DNA of 57,436 bases from Hymenobacter elongatus. GTDB taxonomy: Bacteria; Bacteroidota; Bacteroidia; Cytophagales; Hymenobacteraceae. Location: NCBI RefSeq assembly GCF_004745955.1, contig NZ_SRLD01000035.1:1-57436 (forward strand). Reading direction: 5' to 3'. The position numbers were made by a program, and so were the translations under genes. Below the pieces are notes generated by a model. The model ran no database searches and was not told the origin of the DNA. It saw only the letters and a list, made by a program, of their open reading frames with translations. Shown here piece by piece: positions 1 through 8,733 of the stretch; the first letter of the stretch is position 1; each line of letters opens with the position of its first letter.

Positions 1-1
1 C

Positions 2-112
2 TATTTATGGGCCGAAACGCTTTTTGACAACTCGCCCAAGGACACCGTCCTGCTCAAAATCCCGCGCCACCAACTCCACATCTGGCAAGAGGCCCTGGCA
101 TGGGCCGCGTAG
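2..112 (+). CDS. C-terminal end of an unidentified protein (partial)
   Basis: An open frame enters from the left edge and stops at TAG 110-112, giving 36 residues that end IWQEALAWAA. Codon use is GC-rich like the neighbouring genes, and a strong inverted repeat follows directly, as expected at a gene end. The fragment is too short to assign to a family, so no function is proposed. Confidence 0.45.
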   Translation, partial: YLWAETLFDNSPKDTVLLKIPRHQLHIWQEALAWAA

Positions 113-139
113 GGCTAAAGTCAAGCTTAGCCTCTAGTC

Positions 140-276
140 GCCTCACCCCCTAGCCCCTCTCCGAAAAAGGAGAGGGGGACTAGAGCTAGAGGCAATGCTA
201 TAGAGGTAGAGGTAGAGTTTATTTTTAGAGCTAGTTCCCCCTCTCCTTTTCCGGAGAGGGGGCCAGGGGGTGAGGC
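140..276. repeat. Long inverted repeat between two convergent gene ends
   Basis: The arms begin GCCTCACCCCCTAGCCCC and end GGGGGTGAGGC and pair over about 43 bases with a few mismatches. The centre is AT-rich and AGAGGTAGA-like. It sits exactly between the ends of the left partial gene and the RND gene. It may act as a bidirectional terminator, but its size and lack of clean T-tracts fit a dispersed palindromic element better. Confidence 0.75.
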
Positions 277-289
277 GTCGGAGAGGGGG

Positions 290-2716
290 CTACGAATCCA
301 GCTTTTTCTGCAGCGGGATGCGGCGCAGATTGATGTCCACGTCGTCGTCCTCTTCCTGGTAGGTGTCGTCGAAGTGCTGGACGAAGGATTTATCGATGTC
401 CTCGTCCTTGCCGTGCTCGAAGGTAACGAGCAGGGAAGGCAGTAGAATCAGGTTGGAGAAGTTGGTGATGAGCAGCGAGGCCGACATGAGCAAACCCAGG
501 GCCTTGGTGCCCCCGAATTCGGAGAAGGCAAACACCGAAAAGCCCAGAAACAGCACGATGCTGGTGTAAATCATGCTGGTGCCGGCTTCGCTGAGCGTGG
601 TGCTGATGGCGGCCCGCACCCGGTGGCCGTTGGCGGCCATTTCCTGGCGGAACTTGGCCAGCAGATGAATGCTGTTGTCGCCGTCGATGCCCAGGGCAAT
701 GCTGAAAATGAGCGCCGTGCTGGGCTTGAGCGGAATGCCGAAGTAGCCCATCAGCCCGCCGGTAAGCACCAGCGTGACCAGATTGGGCAGCAGGGTGAAG
801 AACACGGCCCGGATGCTGCGGAACAGAATCAGAACCACCAGCCCCACCAGCCCGAAGGCGATGAGCAGGCTTTCCTTGAGGCTGTTGATGAGGTACTCGT
901 TGCCCTTGGTGAACAGAATGGTGGTGCCGGTGAGCTTCACGCTCATGCCCGTGCCGTTGAAAATCTGCTGGATTTGCGGCTGAATCTGGTTGGTGAGCAG
1001 CGTGTCGAGGTTGCGGGAGCCGATGTCGGCAATCTTCAGGGAGATGCGGGCCCGCTGGGCCGTGGAGTCGGTGAAGGAGCGGATCAGCTTGCTGTCCATG
1101 CCGCCGCCCTTGCCCTGGGAGTGGGCCAGGTAGCTCAGAATGAAGTTCTTCTCGGAGTTGTCGGGCAGGCGGTAGTACTCGGGGTTGTCGTTGTAGAACG
1201 CCTGGGTCGACGCCTTCAGGAACGTGACGATGCTGACGGGCGTGGTGAGCACCGGCTGGGTGCGCAGGTACTTCTCGAACCGGTCAATCTTCTCCAGGTT
1301 CTTGAGCTTCATGATGCCGCGCTTGGTGCCCGTATCCACCACGATTTCCAGGGGCATCACCCCGTTGAAGTGCTGCTCGAAGAACTTCAGGTCGGCATTC
1401 ACCGAGCTGTCCTTGGGCAGGTCGTCGACCATGTACGACACCGACTTCACTTTCAGAATCCCCCCCACCGACAGCACCACCAGCGCCGCGGCTACCAGGT
1501 ACACCGTGCCCCGGCGCTCGAGCACGAGGTGCTCGAAAAACTCCAGCAGCTTGGTCAACGGGGCGGCTTCGAGGTGTTCCAGCTGCCTGGGCGTGGGCGG
1601 CGGCAGGATGGTGAAGACGATGGGAATCAGAATGAACGAGACAATGAAGGCCACGAAGATATTGACCGTGGCCACCAGCCCGAACTGGTAGAGAATGGCA
1701 ATGTTGGTGAAGCAGAACACCACGAAGCCGATGGCCGTGGTGGTGTTGTTCATCAGCGTCACCAGCCCGATCTTGCTGATTACCCGCGTCATGGCCAGCA
1801 CCTGATTGCCCGATTTACGGTAGTCGTAGTGGTAGCGGGAAAGCAGGTAGGTGCAGTTGGGAATGCCGATAACGATGATAATGCTCGGTATCAGGCCCGT
1901 GAGCAGGTTGATTTTGTAGCCCAGCAGCACCATGGAGCCGATGCACCACGTCACCACGATGAGCACGATGAGCAGCGGAAACACCACCGCCGACCAGGTG
2001 CGGAAGAACATGAATAGGGTCACGGCCATCATGGCCACGGTCAGGGCCACGAACAGCTTCATTTCGGCGGCCACCTTGGTCGTCATCGTGGAGCGCACGT
2101 AGGGCAGGCCGGCGTAGTGCATCCGGATGCCGGTTTTCTGCTGAAACCGCTCGGCGTGGCCCAGAATCTCCTTCATCACGCCCTCGCGCCGGGAGGAGTT
2201 CAGGAACCTGGGGTCCATAGTCAAAGCCAGCAGCGTGGCTCCGGTGGTGGGCGAAATCAGCTGCCCCTTGTAGAACTCCTGCCGGTTCACGATACGCATC
2301 AGCGAGTCCAGCTCGGCCTGGGTCTGGGGAAACTGCCGGAAGATGGGGCTGGCCTTGAAACTCTGGTTGGCGGTGTCCTTTTCGAGCTTGATGAGCTTGG
2401 TCACCGACAGCACGCCGCTCACGCCCTCCACCTGGCCCAGCGTGTCGGTCAGGCTGCGCAGCTCGTTGAAGTTGCCCAGCTTGTACACGCTGCTGTCCTG
2501 CAATCCCAGCACGAATACGTTGCCGTCTTCGCCGAAGGTGCGCTTGAACTGCTGGAAATACACCATGTCCGGGTCATCCGGACTCACGACCTGGGCAAAA
2601 TCGTAGGTCATTTCGACCTTCCGGGCGTGCCAGCCCATGAACACGGTAATAACGGCCAGGAGGAGCACCAGAATCCGCCGATTCTTAATCGTAAATAAGG
2701 CGAGTTTACTCCACAT
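290..2716 (-). CDS. MMPL/RND-family exporter
   Basis: This 808-residue inner-membrane protein belongs to the MMPL/HAE3 branch of the RND superfamily, proton-driven exporters of lipids or hydrophobic compounds. It has the duplicated plan: an N-terminal membrane segment (residues about 12-30), a periplasmic loop (about 31-215), a cluster of hydrophobic helices (about 216-375), a further single helix near 405, a second periplasmic loop, and a second helix cluster (about 640-770). The C-terminus is acidic (QEEDDDVDINL). A GIDGDN motif in the second half fits the conserved proton-relay helix. It is transcribed alone, so the substrate cannot be inferred; hopanoid or lipid export is only a family-level possibility. 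Confidence 0.85.
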   Translation of the reverse strand: MWSKLALFTIKNRRILVLLLAVITVFMGWHARKVEMTYDFAQVVSPDDPDMVYFQQFKRTFGEDGNVFVLGLQDSSVYKLGNFNELRSLTDTLGQVEGVSGVLSVTKLIKLEKDTANQSFKASPIFRQFPQTQAELDSLMRIVNRQEFYKGQLISPTTGATLLALTMDPRFLNSSRREGVMKEILGHAERFQQKTGIRMHYAGLPYVRSTMTTKVAAEMKLFVALTVAMMAVTLFMFFRTWSAVVFPLLIVLIVVTWCIGSMVLLGYKINLLTGLIPSIIIVIGIPNCTYLLSRYHYDYRKSGNQVLAMTRVISKIGLVTLMNNTTTAIGFVVFCFTNIAILYQFGLVATVNIFVAFIVSFILIPIVFTILPPPTPRQLEHLEAAPLTKLLEFFEHLVLERRGTVYLVAAALVVLSVGGILKVKSVSYMVDDLPKDSSVNADLKFFEQHFNGVMPLEIVVDTGTKRGIMKLKNLEKIDRFEKYLRTQPVLTTPVSIVTFLKASTQAFYNDNPEYYRLPDNSEKNFILSYLAHSQGKGGGMDSKLIRSFTDSTAQRARISLKIADIGSRNLDTLLTNQIQPQIQQIFNGTGMSVKLTGTTILFTKGNEYLINSLKESLLIAFGLVGLVVLILFRSIRAVFFTLLPNLVTLVLTGGLMGYFGIPLKPSTALIFSIALGIDGDNSIHLLAKFRQEMAANGHRVRAAISTTLSEAGTSMIYTSIVLFLGFSVFAFSEFGGTKALGLLMSASLLITNFSNLILLPSLLVTFEHGKDEDIDKSFVQHFDDTYQEEDDDVDINLRRIPLQKKLDS

Positions 2717-2801
2717 AGGCCGCTAAAATTTAGCAAAGGTAAGGAATGGCTTGCTGGTAGAATGGTGAGGACGCCAGCAGTGATACGTACGCCAAAATAC
2801 G

Positions 2802-2960
2802 TCTGTCATCCTGAGCTTGCGAAGCACCTTCCTCACCTGCCCCAGCAAAGGCCTTTCAACGCACAAAGCCCCTTACACGACGGTAAAGGGCTTTGAACAT
2901 TGGATAAGACGCGCCACTAAGGGGAGGAAGGTCCTTCACTCTGCTTCGCACGGTGGCCGG
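2802..2960. repeat. Dispersed palindromic element downstream of glyS
   Basis: The left part reads GTCATCCTGAGCTTGCGAAG and the right part carries the matching complement (TGCTTCGCA, AGATCAAGGA), so the outer arms pair imperfectly. A nested hairpin lies at 2865-2894 (AAAGCCCCTTAC with GTAAAGGGCTTT). The GTCATCCTGAGC start resembles the GTCATGCTGAGC start of other palindromes in this window. It fills most of the 273-base gap between the RND gene and glyS. Confidence 0.6.
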
Positions 2961-2989
2961 CAGATCAAGGACGCCAGCCGAAAAAGAGC

Positions 2990-4510
2990 CTACAGCTGCT
3001 CGAAAATGCGCGTGAAGCTCACGGCCTCGCCGATGTAGGCGCGCAGCTCCGAAATCGGCATGCGGGTCTGCTCGCGCGAGTCGCGGTGGCGCACCGTCAC
3101 GGTGTTGTCCTCCAGCGTCTGGTGGTCGACGGCGATGCAGAAGGGCGTGCCGATGAGGTCCTGGCGGGTGTAGCGCGTGCCGATAGAGTCCTTTTCCTCG
3201 ACTACCAGGCGGAAGTCGTGGCGCAGGCTGTTGTAGATTTCGTTGGCCTTCTCGGGCAGGCCATCCTTTTTCACCAGCGGGAAAATGGCGGCTTTCACCG
3301 GGGCCACGGCCGGGTGCAGGCGCAGCAGCTTGCGGGTTTTGGTTTTCTGCTCCTCCCCTTCGCCCTCCACGATGGTTTCTTCCTGAAACGCCTGGCAGAG
3401 CGTGGCCAGGAACAGCCGGTCGGCACCCACCGAGGTTTCCACCACGTAGGGCACGTAGTTGCCGTAGGGCTTGCCGGTTTCGGGGTTGAGGTCGTTGTCG
3501 AAGTAGTTCTGCTTTTTGCGGCTCAGCGTCTGGTGCTGGGTCAAATCGAAGTCGGAGCGGGAGTGGATGCCCTCGATTTCTTTGAAGCCGAAGGGGAATT
3601 CGTACTCGATATCCACGGCGGCTTTGGCGTAGTGGGCCAGCTTCTCGTGGTCGTGGAAACGGAGCTTGTCGGCGGGCAACCCCAGGGCCTCGTGCCAGCG
3701 GCGGCGCGTCTCTTTCCACTGCGTGTACCACTCGCCCTCGGTGCCGGGGCGCACGAAAAACTGCATTTCCATCTGCTCGAACTCCCGCATCCGGAAGATG
3801 AACTGGCGCGCCACAATCTCGTTGCGGAAGGCCTTGCCGATCTGGGCAATGCCGAACGGCACCTTCTGCCGCGCCGACTTCTGCACGTTCAGAAAGTTGA
3901 CGAAGATGCCCTGCGCCGTTTCGGGGCGCAGATAAATCTGGCTCGAATCACCAGCCACGGCCCCGATCTGGGTCGAGAACATCAGGTTGAACTGGCGCAC
4001 GTCGGTCCAGTTGCCGGTCTTGCTGACGGGGCAGGTGATTTTCTCGTCGATGATAAGCTGCTTCACGCCGGCCAGGTCTTCGGCGGTGAGCAGGCGGCCC
4101 ATCTCGGCCAGCAGGGTTTCGGCCCGGGCCAGCTCGCCGCTCTTCTCGTACTCGGCGGCTTTGTCTTCGAGCAACACGTCGGCGCGGTAGCGCTTCTTGC
4201 TGTCGAGGTTGTCAATCATGGGGTCCGAAAAGCCGTCGATGTGGCCGGAGGCTTTCCAGGTGAGCGGGTGCATGAAAATGGCCGCGTCGATGCCCACTAC
4301 GTTCTGGTTGAGCTGGGTCATGGCGCGCCACCAGAGCTGCTTAAGGTTATTTTTCAGCTCCACGCCCATCGGGCCGTAGTCATACACGGCGGCCAGACCG
4401 TCGTAAATTTCGGACGAGGGAAACACGAAACCATATTCCTTGGCGTGCGACACAATGTCGGCCAGGGTGCCTTCGGCCGTGGCGGCAGTCTTCTGTGGGG
4501 CGTTGCTCAT
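2990..4510 (-). CDS. glyS: Glycine--tRNA ligase (dimeric, eukaryote/archaea-like type)
   Basis: The enzyme charges tRNA-Gly with glycine in the cytosol. The 506-residue length and the start of the fold (EYGFVFPSSEIYDG, VYDYGPMGVELKNNL) identify the single-chain alpha2 class II type rather than the GlyQ/GlyS tetramer. Class II motifs are visible: FRNEIVARQFIFRMREFEQME (motif 2 region), SVGADRLFLATL (motif 3), then the anticodon-binding domain (PAVAPVKAAIFPLV). The N-terminal tail with TAATAEG is a short extension. It stands alone, with a palindromic element downstream and 286 bases to the divergent phosphate transporter. Confidence 0.96.
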   Translation of the reverse strand: MSNAPQKTAATAEGTLADIVSHAKEYGFVFPSSEIYDGLAAVYDYGPMGVELKNNLKQLWWRAMTQLNQNVVGIDAAIFMHPLTWKASGHIDGFSDPMIDNLDSKKRYRADVLLEDKAAEYEKSGELARAETLLAEMGRLLTAEDLAGVKQLIIDEKITCPVSKTGNWTDVRQFNLMFSTQIGAVAGDSSQIYLRPETAQGIFVNFLNVQKSARQKVPFGIAQIGKAFRNEIVARQFIFRMREFEQMEMQFFVRPGTEGEWYTQWKETRRRWHEALGLPADKLRFHDHEKLAHYAKAAVDIEYEFPFGFKEIEGIHSRSDFDLTQHQTLSRKKQNYFDNDLNPETGKPYGNYVPYVVETSVGADRLFLATLCQAFQEETIVEGEGEEQKTKTRKLLRLHPAVAPVKAAIFPLVKKDGLPEKANEIYNSLRHDFRLVVEEKDSIGTRYTRQDLIGTPFCIAVDHQTLEDNTVTVRHRDSREQTRMPISELRAYIGEAVSFTRIFEQL

Positions 4511-4796
4511 AAATTCGGGAACTCAGTACTAGTAGAGGGGGCAAAAGTAGCAGAAAGCGTGGGAGCCCACGCAGAATGTAGGTCACGCAAACGCAGCAGC
4601 AACTGCCCGGCGGTTATTCTGAGGGGTTCAAGCTCAATCGATTGAGGCCAGTGCCAACCCCCAATCGGTTCCTGCGTTAAGCGCAAGCAACAGGGTGATA
4701 TGTCACTTTGGCGTAACAATTTCATAATCTTGCCCCGCCTAAAGGTGCATCTACCTTTGAACGCATGAAAACCGATTTCTCATTAATCCCCCTTTT

Positions 4797-6197
4797 ATGT
4801 TTGGCTTAGAGCCTCATGTGCTGCTACTGCTACTAGCCTGTCTGTTAGCAGCTTGCGCCTTCGAATTCGTCAACGGCTTCCACGATACGGCCAACGCCGT
4901 GGCTACCGTAATCTATACCAACGCCCTGCGGCCCTGGGTAGCCGTCGTCTGGTCGGCCTTCTGGAATTTCATCGGCGTGTTTGTCGGTGGCATCGGGGTG
5001 GCTATGGGCATCGTGTACCTGCTGCCCGTCGAAAGCCTCGTTGACCAAAACGTGTACCACGGCATTGCCATGGTGGGCGCGCTTATCATCGGGGCCATCA
5101 TCTGGAACGTGGGCACGTGGTACTACGGACTACCGTCCTCTTCCTCCCACGCCCTGATTGGCTCCATTCTCGGGGTGGGCATTGCCTTCAGCTTTCTGCC
5201 CGACGCCCCCGACGCGGCCGTCAACTGGAGCAAAGCCGGCGAAACCGGCCTGGCCCTACTCATCGGCCCGCTGTTCGGCTTCTCGCTCACCATCGTCATG
5301 ATGTTTCTGCTGAAGCGCTTTGTGGCCAACAAAACCATCTTCAAAGAGCCCCACAAGCGCAAGCCCCCACCGGTCTGGATCCGGCTCATCCTGATTGCGA
5401 CCTGCACGCTGGTGAGCTTCTTTCACGGCTCCAACGATGGCCAGAAAGGAGTGGGGCTGATTATGCTCATCCTCATCGGCATCGTGCCCACCTTCTTTGC
5501 CCTCGACAACTCCAAGAACCCGCTGGATATGCGCGACTCCCTGCTCAAGATTGAGCAGGTGATGAGCCGGGTGAACCCTGCCGAGCTAAGCCCGGCCGAC
5601 CAGAAGGCGCTGATCGAAATCAAAGCCCAGACCGACGGCCTCGACGCCATATTCGCCGGCAAAACCAGCCTGCAGGAGCTGCCCCAGGACGCCCGCTTCC
5701 AGATTCGGAAAGGCATTCTGCTGACGGCTAACCGCGCCAAGAAACTACTCGGCAGCGACAAAGTAAGCCTGAGCACTGCCGACCGTGCCACTTACGACCG
5801 CGCCATTACCAACATGCGCTCCTTCACCGATTATGCTCCCTCCTGGGTCTTGCTTATCGTGGCAGTATCCTTGGGCTTGGGCACGATGATCGGCTGGCAG
5901 CGCATCGTAACAACCATTGGCGAGCGTATCGGCAAAGAGCATCTGACCTACGCCCAAGGCGCATCGTCGGAGCTGGTAGCGGCCACCATGATTGGCATTT
6001 CTACCGCCTACGGTTTGCCCAGCAGCACCACCCACGTATTGTCGTCGGCCATTGCGGGCTCGATGGTGGCCAACCGCGGCATTAAGAACCTGAACCCCCA
6101 GATGGTACGCAATATTGCCCTGGCCTGGGTACTTACTCTCCCCGTCACAATGTTCTTGTCGGGCAGCTTATTTCTGCTGTTCAGAGCACTCATGTAA
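4797..6197 (+). CDS. pit: Inorganic phosphate transporter, PiT family
   Basis: A 466-residue membrane permease that imports phosphate (as metal-phosphate) with cations. Both PiT signature repeats are present: NGFHDTANAVATVIYTNAL near residue 26, and FHGSNDGQKGVGLIML near 208. Paired helical-hairpin motifs are also visible (YGLPSSSSHALIGSILG and YGLPSSTTHVLSSAIAG). About 100 soluble residues (roughly 235-340) interrupt the two halves, as in many bacterial PiT proteins. No PhoU/DUF47 partner gene is adjacent. It is divergent from glyS and ends in a strong terminator. Confidence 0.94.
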   Translation: MFGLEPHVLLLLLACLLAACAFEFVNGFHDTANAVATVIYTNALRPWVAVVWSAFWNFIGVFVGGIGVAMGIVYLLPVESLVDQNVYHGIAMVGALIIGAIIWNVGTWYYGLPSSSSHALIGSILGVGIAFSFLPDAPDAAVNWSKAGETGLALLIGPLFGFSLTIVMMFLLKRFVANKTIFKEPHKRKPPPVWIRLILIATCTLVSFFHGSNDGQKGVGLIMLILIGIVPTFFALDNSKNPLDMRDSLLKIEQVMSRVNPAELSPADQKALIEIKAQTDGLDAIFAGKTSLQELPQDARFQIRKGILLTANRAKKLLGSDKVSLSTADRATYDRAITNMRSFTDYAPSWVLLIVAVSLGLGTMIGWQRIVTTIGERIGKEHLTYAQGASSELVAATMIGISTAYGLPSSTTHVLSSAIAGSMVANRGIKNLNPQMVRNIALAWVLTLPVTMFLSGSLFLLFRALM

Positions 6198-6221
6198 GTC
6201 GATCCTTCCTGGAATGATACA

Positions 6222-6254
6222 AAAAAGCCGACCTGGTATAGGTCGGCTTTTTTG
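6222..6254. terminator. Bidirectional rho-independent terminator after pit
   Basis: A perfect stem (AAAAAAGCCGACC with GGTCGGCTTTTTT) has a short loop, and A/T runs on both flanks let it serve the phosphate transporter on the plus strand and the convergent small gene on the minus strand. Confidence 0.9.
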
Positions 6255-6313
6255 TTGCGGGAAGTTTTCGTAAGGGCGTTAGCTGCTACTGGTATTTACC
6301 AAACGCCCCGTAT

Positions 6314-6387
6314 TTATCCACTAAAACTTCGGGCTATTAGATAGTTATCAACTTATCCACAGGCAATTTCCGTTGTTTTGTGGATAA
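6314..6387. other. Satellite cluster of DnaA boxes
   Basis: TTATCCACT lies at 6314, a perfect TTATCCACA at 6353-6361 and a perfect inverted TGTGGATAA at 6379-6387. The last two are separated by 17 bases and form an inverted pair. They occupy the short gap between two convergent genes and lie 1.1 kb from the main box cluster, so they may be an outlying part of the same origin or a DnaA-titrating site. Confidence 0.7.
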
Positions 6388-6395
6388 CTCCGTGG

Positions 6396-6881
6396 TTACG
6401 AAGGCCATTGCACTTCCAGGTCTTCGCTGATGAAGACGCCGAAATTAACAAACTGGAGCTGGTCTTCATCAAAGTAAAGATCAATCATCTCCTTCTCATA
6501 AGACAGCCGGGTTTCGCCCGTGTCCATGTGCTCTACCTCCGTCGACTCGAGACCATTCTGGCGCATGATGTCCTGAATTTCCTGCACGCTTTTGCCATGA
6601 ATAGGCTGGCCGAAAATGCGCAGGGCAGGGTGGTCGGTTTCGATGCAGCTCAGGCGGTAGTCGTCTTCGCGGTCGAAGTACAGCGAGTAGCCTTCCTCCA
6701 GATAATTCCAGGCCTGGTGCTCAAACTCATCGTCGTCTTCCGATTCCTCAATTTCTTCCGGCTCTCCCATCAGGGCCCGTACTTCGTCCTGGGTAGCGCC
6801 GAATTTCAGCGGCCCCATGCCGGTTCCCAGAATGATTTCGTTTTCCTCGGTGCTGGTGGGTTGTGGTTGTGACGTTTGCAT
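6396..6881 (-). CDS. Conserved acidic hypothetical protein
   Basis: The product is 161 residues, soluble and strongly acidic (an EEIEESEDDDEFE stretch near residue 43). No signal peptide or membrane segment is seen. The early segment GMGPLKFGATQDEVRALMGEP resembles the recurring 'G-x-G-P-x-x-F-G-x-T-x-D-E-V-x-x-x-x-G-x-P' opening of small BamE/SMI1-like alpha-beta folds, but this is only a pattern resemblance. It could be an immunity-type or regulatory protein. Its neighbours (phosphate transporter, DUF4385) give no clue. Confidence 0.75.
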   Translation of the reverse strand: MQTSQPQPTSTEENEIILGTGMGPLKFGATQDEVRALMGEPEEIEESEDDDEFEHQAWNYLEEGYSLYFDREDDYRLSCIETDHPALRIFGQPIHGKSVQEIQDIMRQNGLESTEVEHMDTGETRLSYEKEMIDLYFDEDQLQFVNFGVFISEDLEVQWPS

Positions 6882-6957
6882 AGCTGGTTCTGTTCGGTGG
6901 TTGGGTGTGTGAACTCGGTGCTGTTGAATTCCAGCTTTAAAGGTAGGTATTCACGAC

Positions 6958-7449
6958 TCACTTGCCGTAGCGGGCCTCAAATTCGGCCCGCTGCCGCACG
7001 TAGTCGGGGTGGCGCTTGGCCTCGTCCCATTTGGCCTTGAAGATGGCCGCAGCGGCCGCCTTTTCCGGGTCTTCGGGGGTGCGGGGCAGCTCGGCCCGGC
7101 CGTGAGCTCCACTCTGGCCCTTCTTATCGGCGGGCACCGGGCCGTCGTACTTCTTGCCGCCGCGGTGGTTGGCGTAGCGCCGCGCCCGGGTGAAGCCCAT
7201 CTGGATGAACTTGCGGGCCATATCGGCCCCCACAAAATCTTCAGCCCGCAGATAGTCCAGAAACAGCCGGTATATCTGCTCCGACGACTCCTGGGCCACC
7301 TCCGGCGTGCGGAAGCGCCAGTGCGGCAAAATCTCCGACTTATAGGGCTCTACCAATAGCACGCCCTGCTCGCCCTTGCCCACGCGGTATAGCTCGGGGT
7401 GCCGGCGAAAGTCGGTGATCTTGAAGTCCAGGTCGTAGTCGAACGGCAT
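6958..7449 (-). CDS. DUF4385-family protein
   Basis: A 163-residue soluble protein. The opening FDYDLDFKITDFRRHPELYRVGKGEQGVLLVEPYKSE-type region, followed by a Lys/Arg-rich middle (ARRYANHRGGKKYDG) and a charged helical end, is the layout I associate with DUF4385, a bacterial and phage family of unknown biochemical role. The ATG at 7447-7449 directly borders the origin-like region: the first DnaA box begins 53 bases upstream of it. No operon partner lies close by. Confidence 0.8.
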   Translation of the reverse strand: MPFDYDLDFKITDFRRHPELYRVGKGEQGVLLVEPYKSEILPHWRFRTPEVAQESSEQIYRLFLDYLRAEDFVGADMARKFIQMGFTRARRYANHRGGKKYDGPVPADKKGQSGAHGRAELPRTPEDPEKAAAAAIFKAKWDEAKRHPDYVRQRAEFEARYGK

Positions 7450-7501
7450 GAGCGAGCAGCTTGAAAATCTACATACGGCTAAATCGGGGGGTCAGACCAG
7501 C

Positions 7502-8441
7502 TTATCCACTTTTCCACTTCCCATCCTGTGGAAAAGTGGATAACCAATGTTTATAATAACCTGATCATCAAATTCTTATTCACTTAATCTGCTGGCTTAT
7601 AGCCGCGCCGGCTTCCTAGGGCATGTAGAAAGTAATCGAAAAAGCAGGCCTGAATGCATGTTGAACGTCATGCTGAGCATTCTGCGCATCAAGCAGCGAA
7701 CGAAGAATCTCGCGTGTGGTCGTTGGATGACTACTCCTACGGCAGCACGCGAGATGTCTCGTGTTGCTCGACAGGACGTTCTTTTTTCTTCCTGTCCACA
7801 CAGCCTAGAAGAGTACAGCCGAACAGTTCCTATTCACCTCGCCGCCCCTGGGTTTACCCGACGAAGGCCAGGCCAGCGGGCTGTGGCGAAAGACCATTCT
7901 TCCTCAACTGGTTTTTCCTTTTTGGAAACCACCCGAGCTTATCCACAGGGTTAATAACTTTTGAATTAAATTTTTAAAAGATTTCTCTTTGTCCCCACTC
8001 GTTGGGGGTGTGCATAAGTGGATAAGAAAATATAGTTATACACAGGGCTGATAACTTGTGCAAAACACAACGCTTATACACCGTCTATCAACAGGGTGTG
8101 TGGATAGTAAAAGCATGTATTGTAATAGCTTACAAGAATTATTCACAATCCACGAGGTTATCCACGAATCCACAATCCACAGGGTTTGGCCAGTGTGGAT
8201 TAGGGTGTTTTTGGTGGGAAGTTATCCACCCTTATCCACCACGCCGGTGTGGACAAGCGCCCCTGTGCTGGCGTCAGCGTGGGCAAATAAACTTGTCCGC
8301 AACTTGTCCACGGGTTATCCCCAGGTTTCCCTGGCATTATCCACAGGTTACCCCAGGTTTACCGACCTGACCAGTGCAGCTGTGGAAAAAAATGTGGAAA
8401 GCCCGTAGCTGCCTGATCCTGAAAGCCCCCCATGTGGATAG
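7502..8441. other. oriC: Candidate chromosomal replication origin (oriC) with about 20 DnaA boxes
   Basis: The gene-free gap holds many DnaA boxes on both strands. Perfect TTATCCACA occurs at 7939-7947 and 8337-8345, and TTATNCACA at 8036-8044 and 8139-8147. One-mismatch forms occur at 7502, 7535(-), 8017(-), 8074, 8099(-), 8158, 8194(-), 8222, 8232 and 8433(-), with weaker TTGTCCACG, TGTGGACAA, TTATCCCCA and AATCCACA forms between them. Boxes at 7502-7517 and 7528-7543 form a perfect 16-base inverted repeat. An AT-rich stretch (7948-7980) directly beside the perfect box at 7939 is the likely unwinding element. mnmG, a common origin neighbour, is 3.3 kb away. dnaA itself is not in the window. 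GC-skew was not computed. Confidence 0.78.
7664..7783. repeat. Dispersed palindromic element inside the origin region
   Basis: The outer arms GAACGTCATGCTGAGC and GACAGGACGTTC pair loosely, and the inner arms ATCTCGCGTG and CACGCGAGAT pair perfectly. The GTCATGCTGAGC start matches the palindrome at 15163-15262. It separates the first DnaA-box pair from the main cluster. Confidence 0.6.
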
Positions 8442-8670
8442 CTGCTGAGCCCGGCCAAACCGGTGCTGCTAAGCAAGGAAAAAGCCCGAAATGCCGACCG
8501 AGCTCCGCCCGATGAGAGGAACCCTTATTTTGGGGTGCCGGAAGCGGCAACTAGACGCGGTCTTACGCACTGGAGCTGTTCGCTTAGTTGTCTGTTGCGG
8601 CAATGTGTTTACCGGAAAGCCGACCACAGCTTGGGTAGAGCTGCCAGCACAAGACCCCGCTCTACAGTAA

Positions 8671-8715
8671 AAGCCCCGGGCTCCGGCTGCACGTAGCAGC
8701 CGGAGCCCGGGGCTT
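8671..8715 (-). terminator. Strong terminator of the 8.7-11.6 kb gene group
   Basis: Two perfect 20-base arms (AAGCCCCGGGCTCCGGCTGC and its complement) enclose the loop ACGTA, with a T-run on the minus-strand exit side. It lies 19 bases after the stop of the Ig-like lipoprotein gene and insulates the origin region from its transcription. Confidence 0.85.
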
Positions 8716-8733
8716 GTGAGGAAACCACGAAGG

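Noticed and set aside
3086..4645. Long plus-strand open frame over glyS
   Set aside because: It is antisense to a highly conserved synthetase and its translation is His/Gly-rich low-complexity sequence, a typical GC-rich shadow.
8463..8696. Small plus-strand gene downstream of the origin
   Set aside because: The 77-codon frame runs into the terminator and has no start signal or recognisable sequence.
7450..8733. CRISPR array in the repeat-rich gap
   Set aside because: Repeats are 9-base DnaA boxes on both strands with irregular spacing, not long direct repeats with unique spacers.
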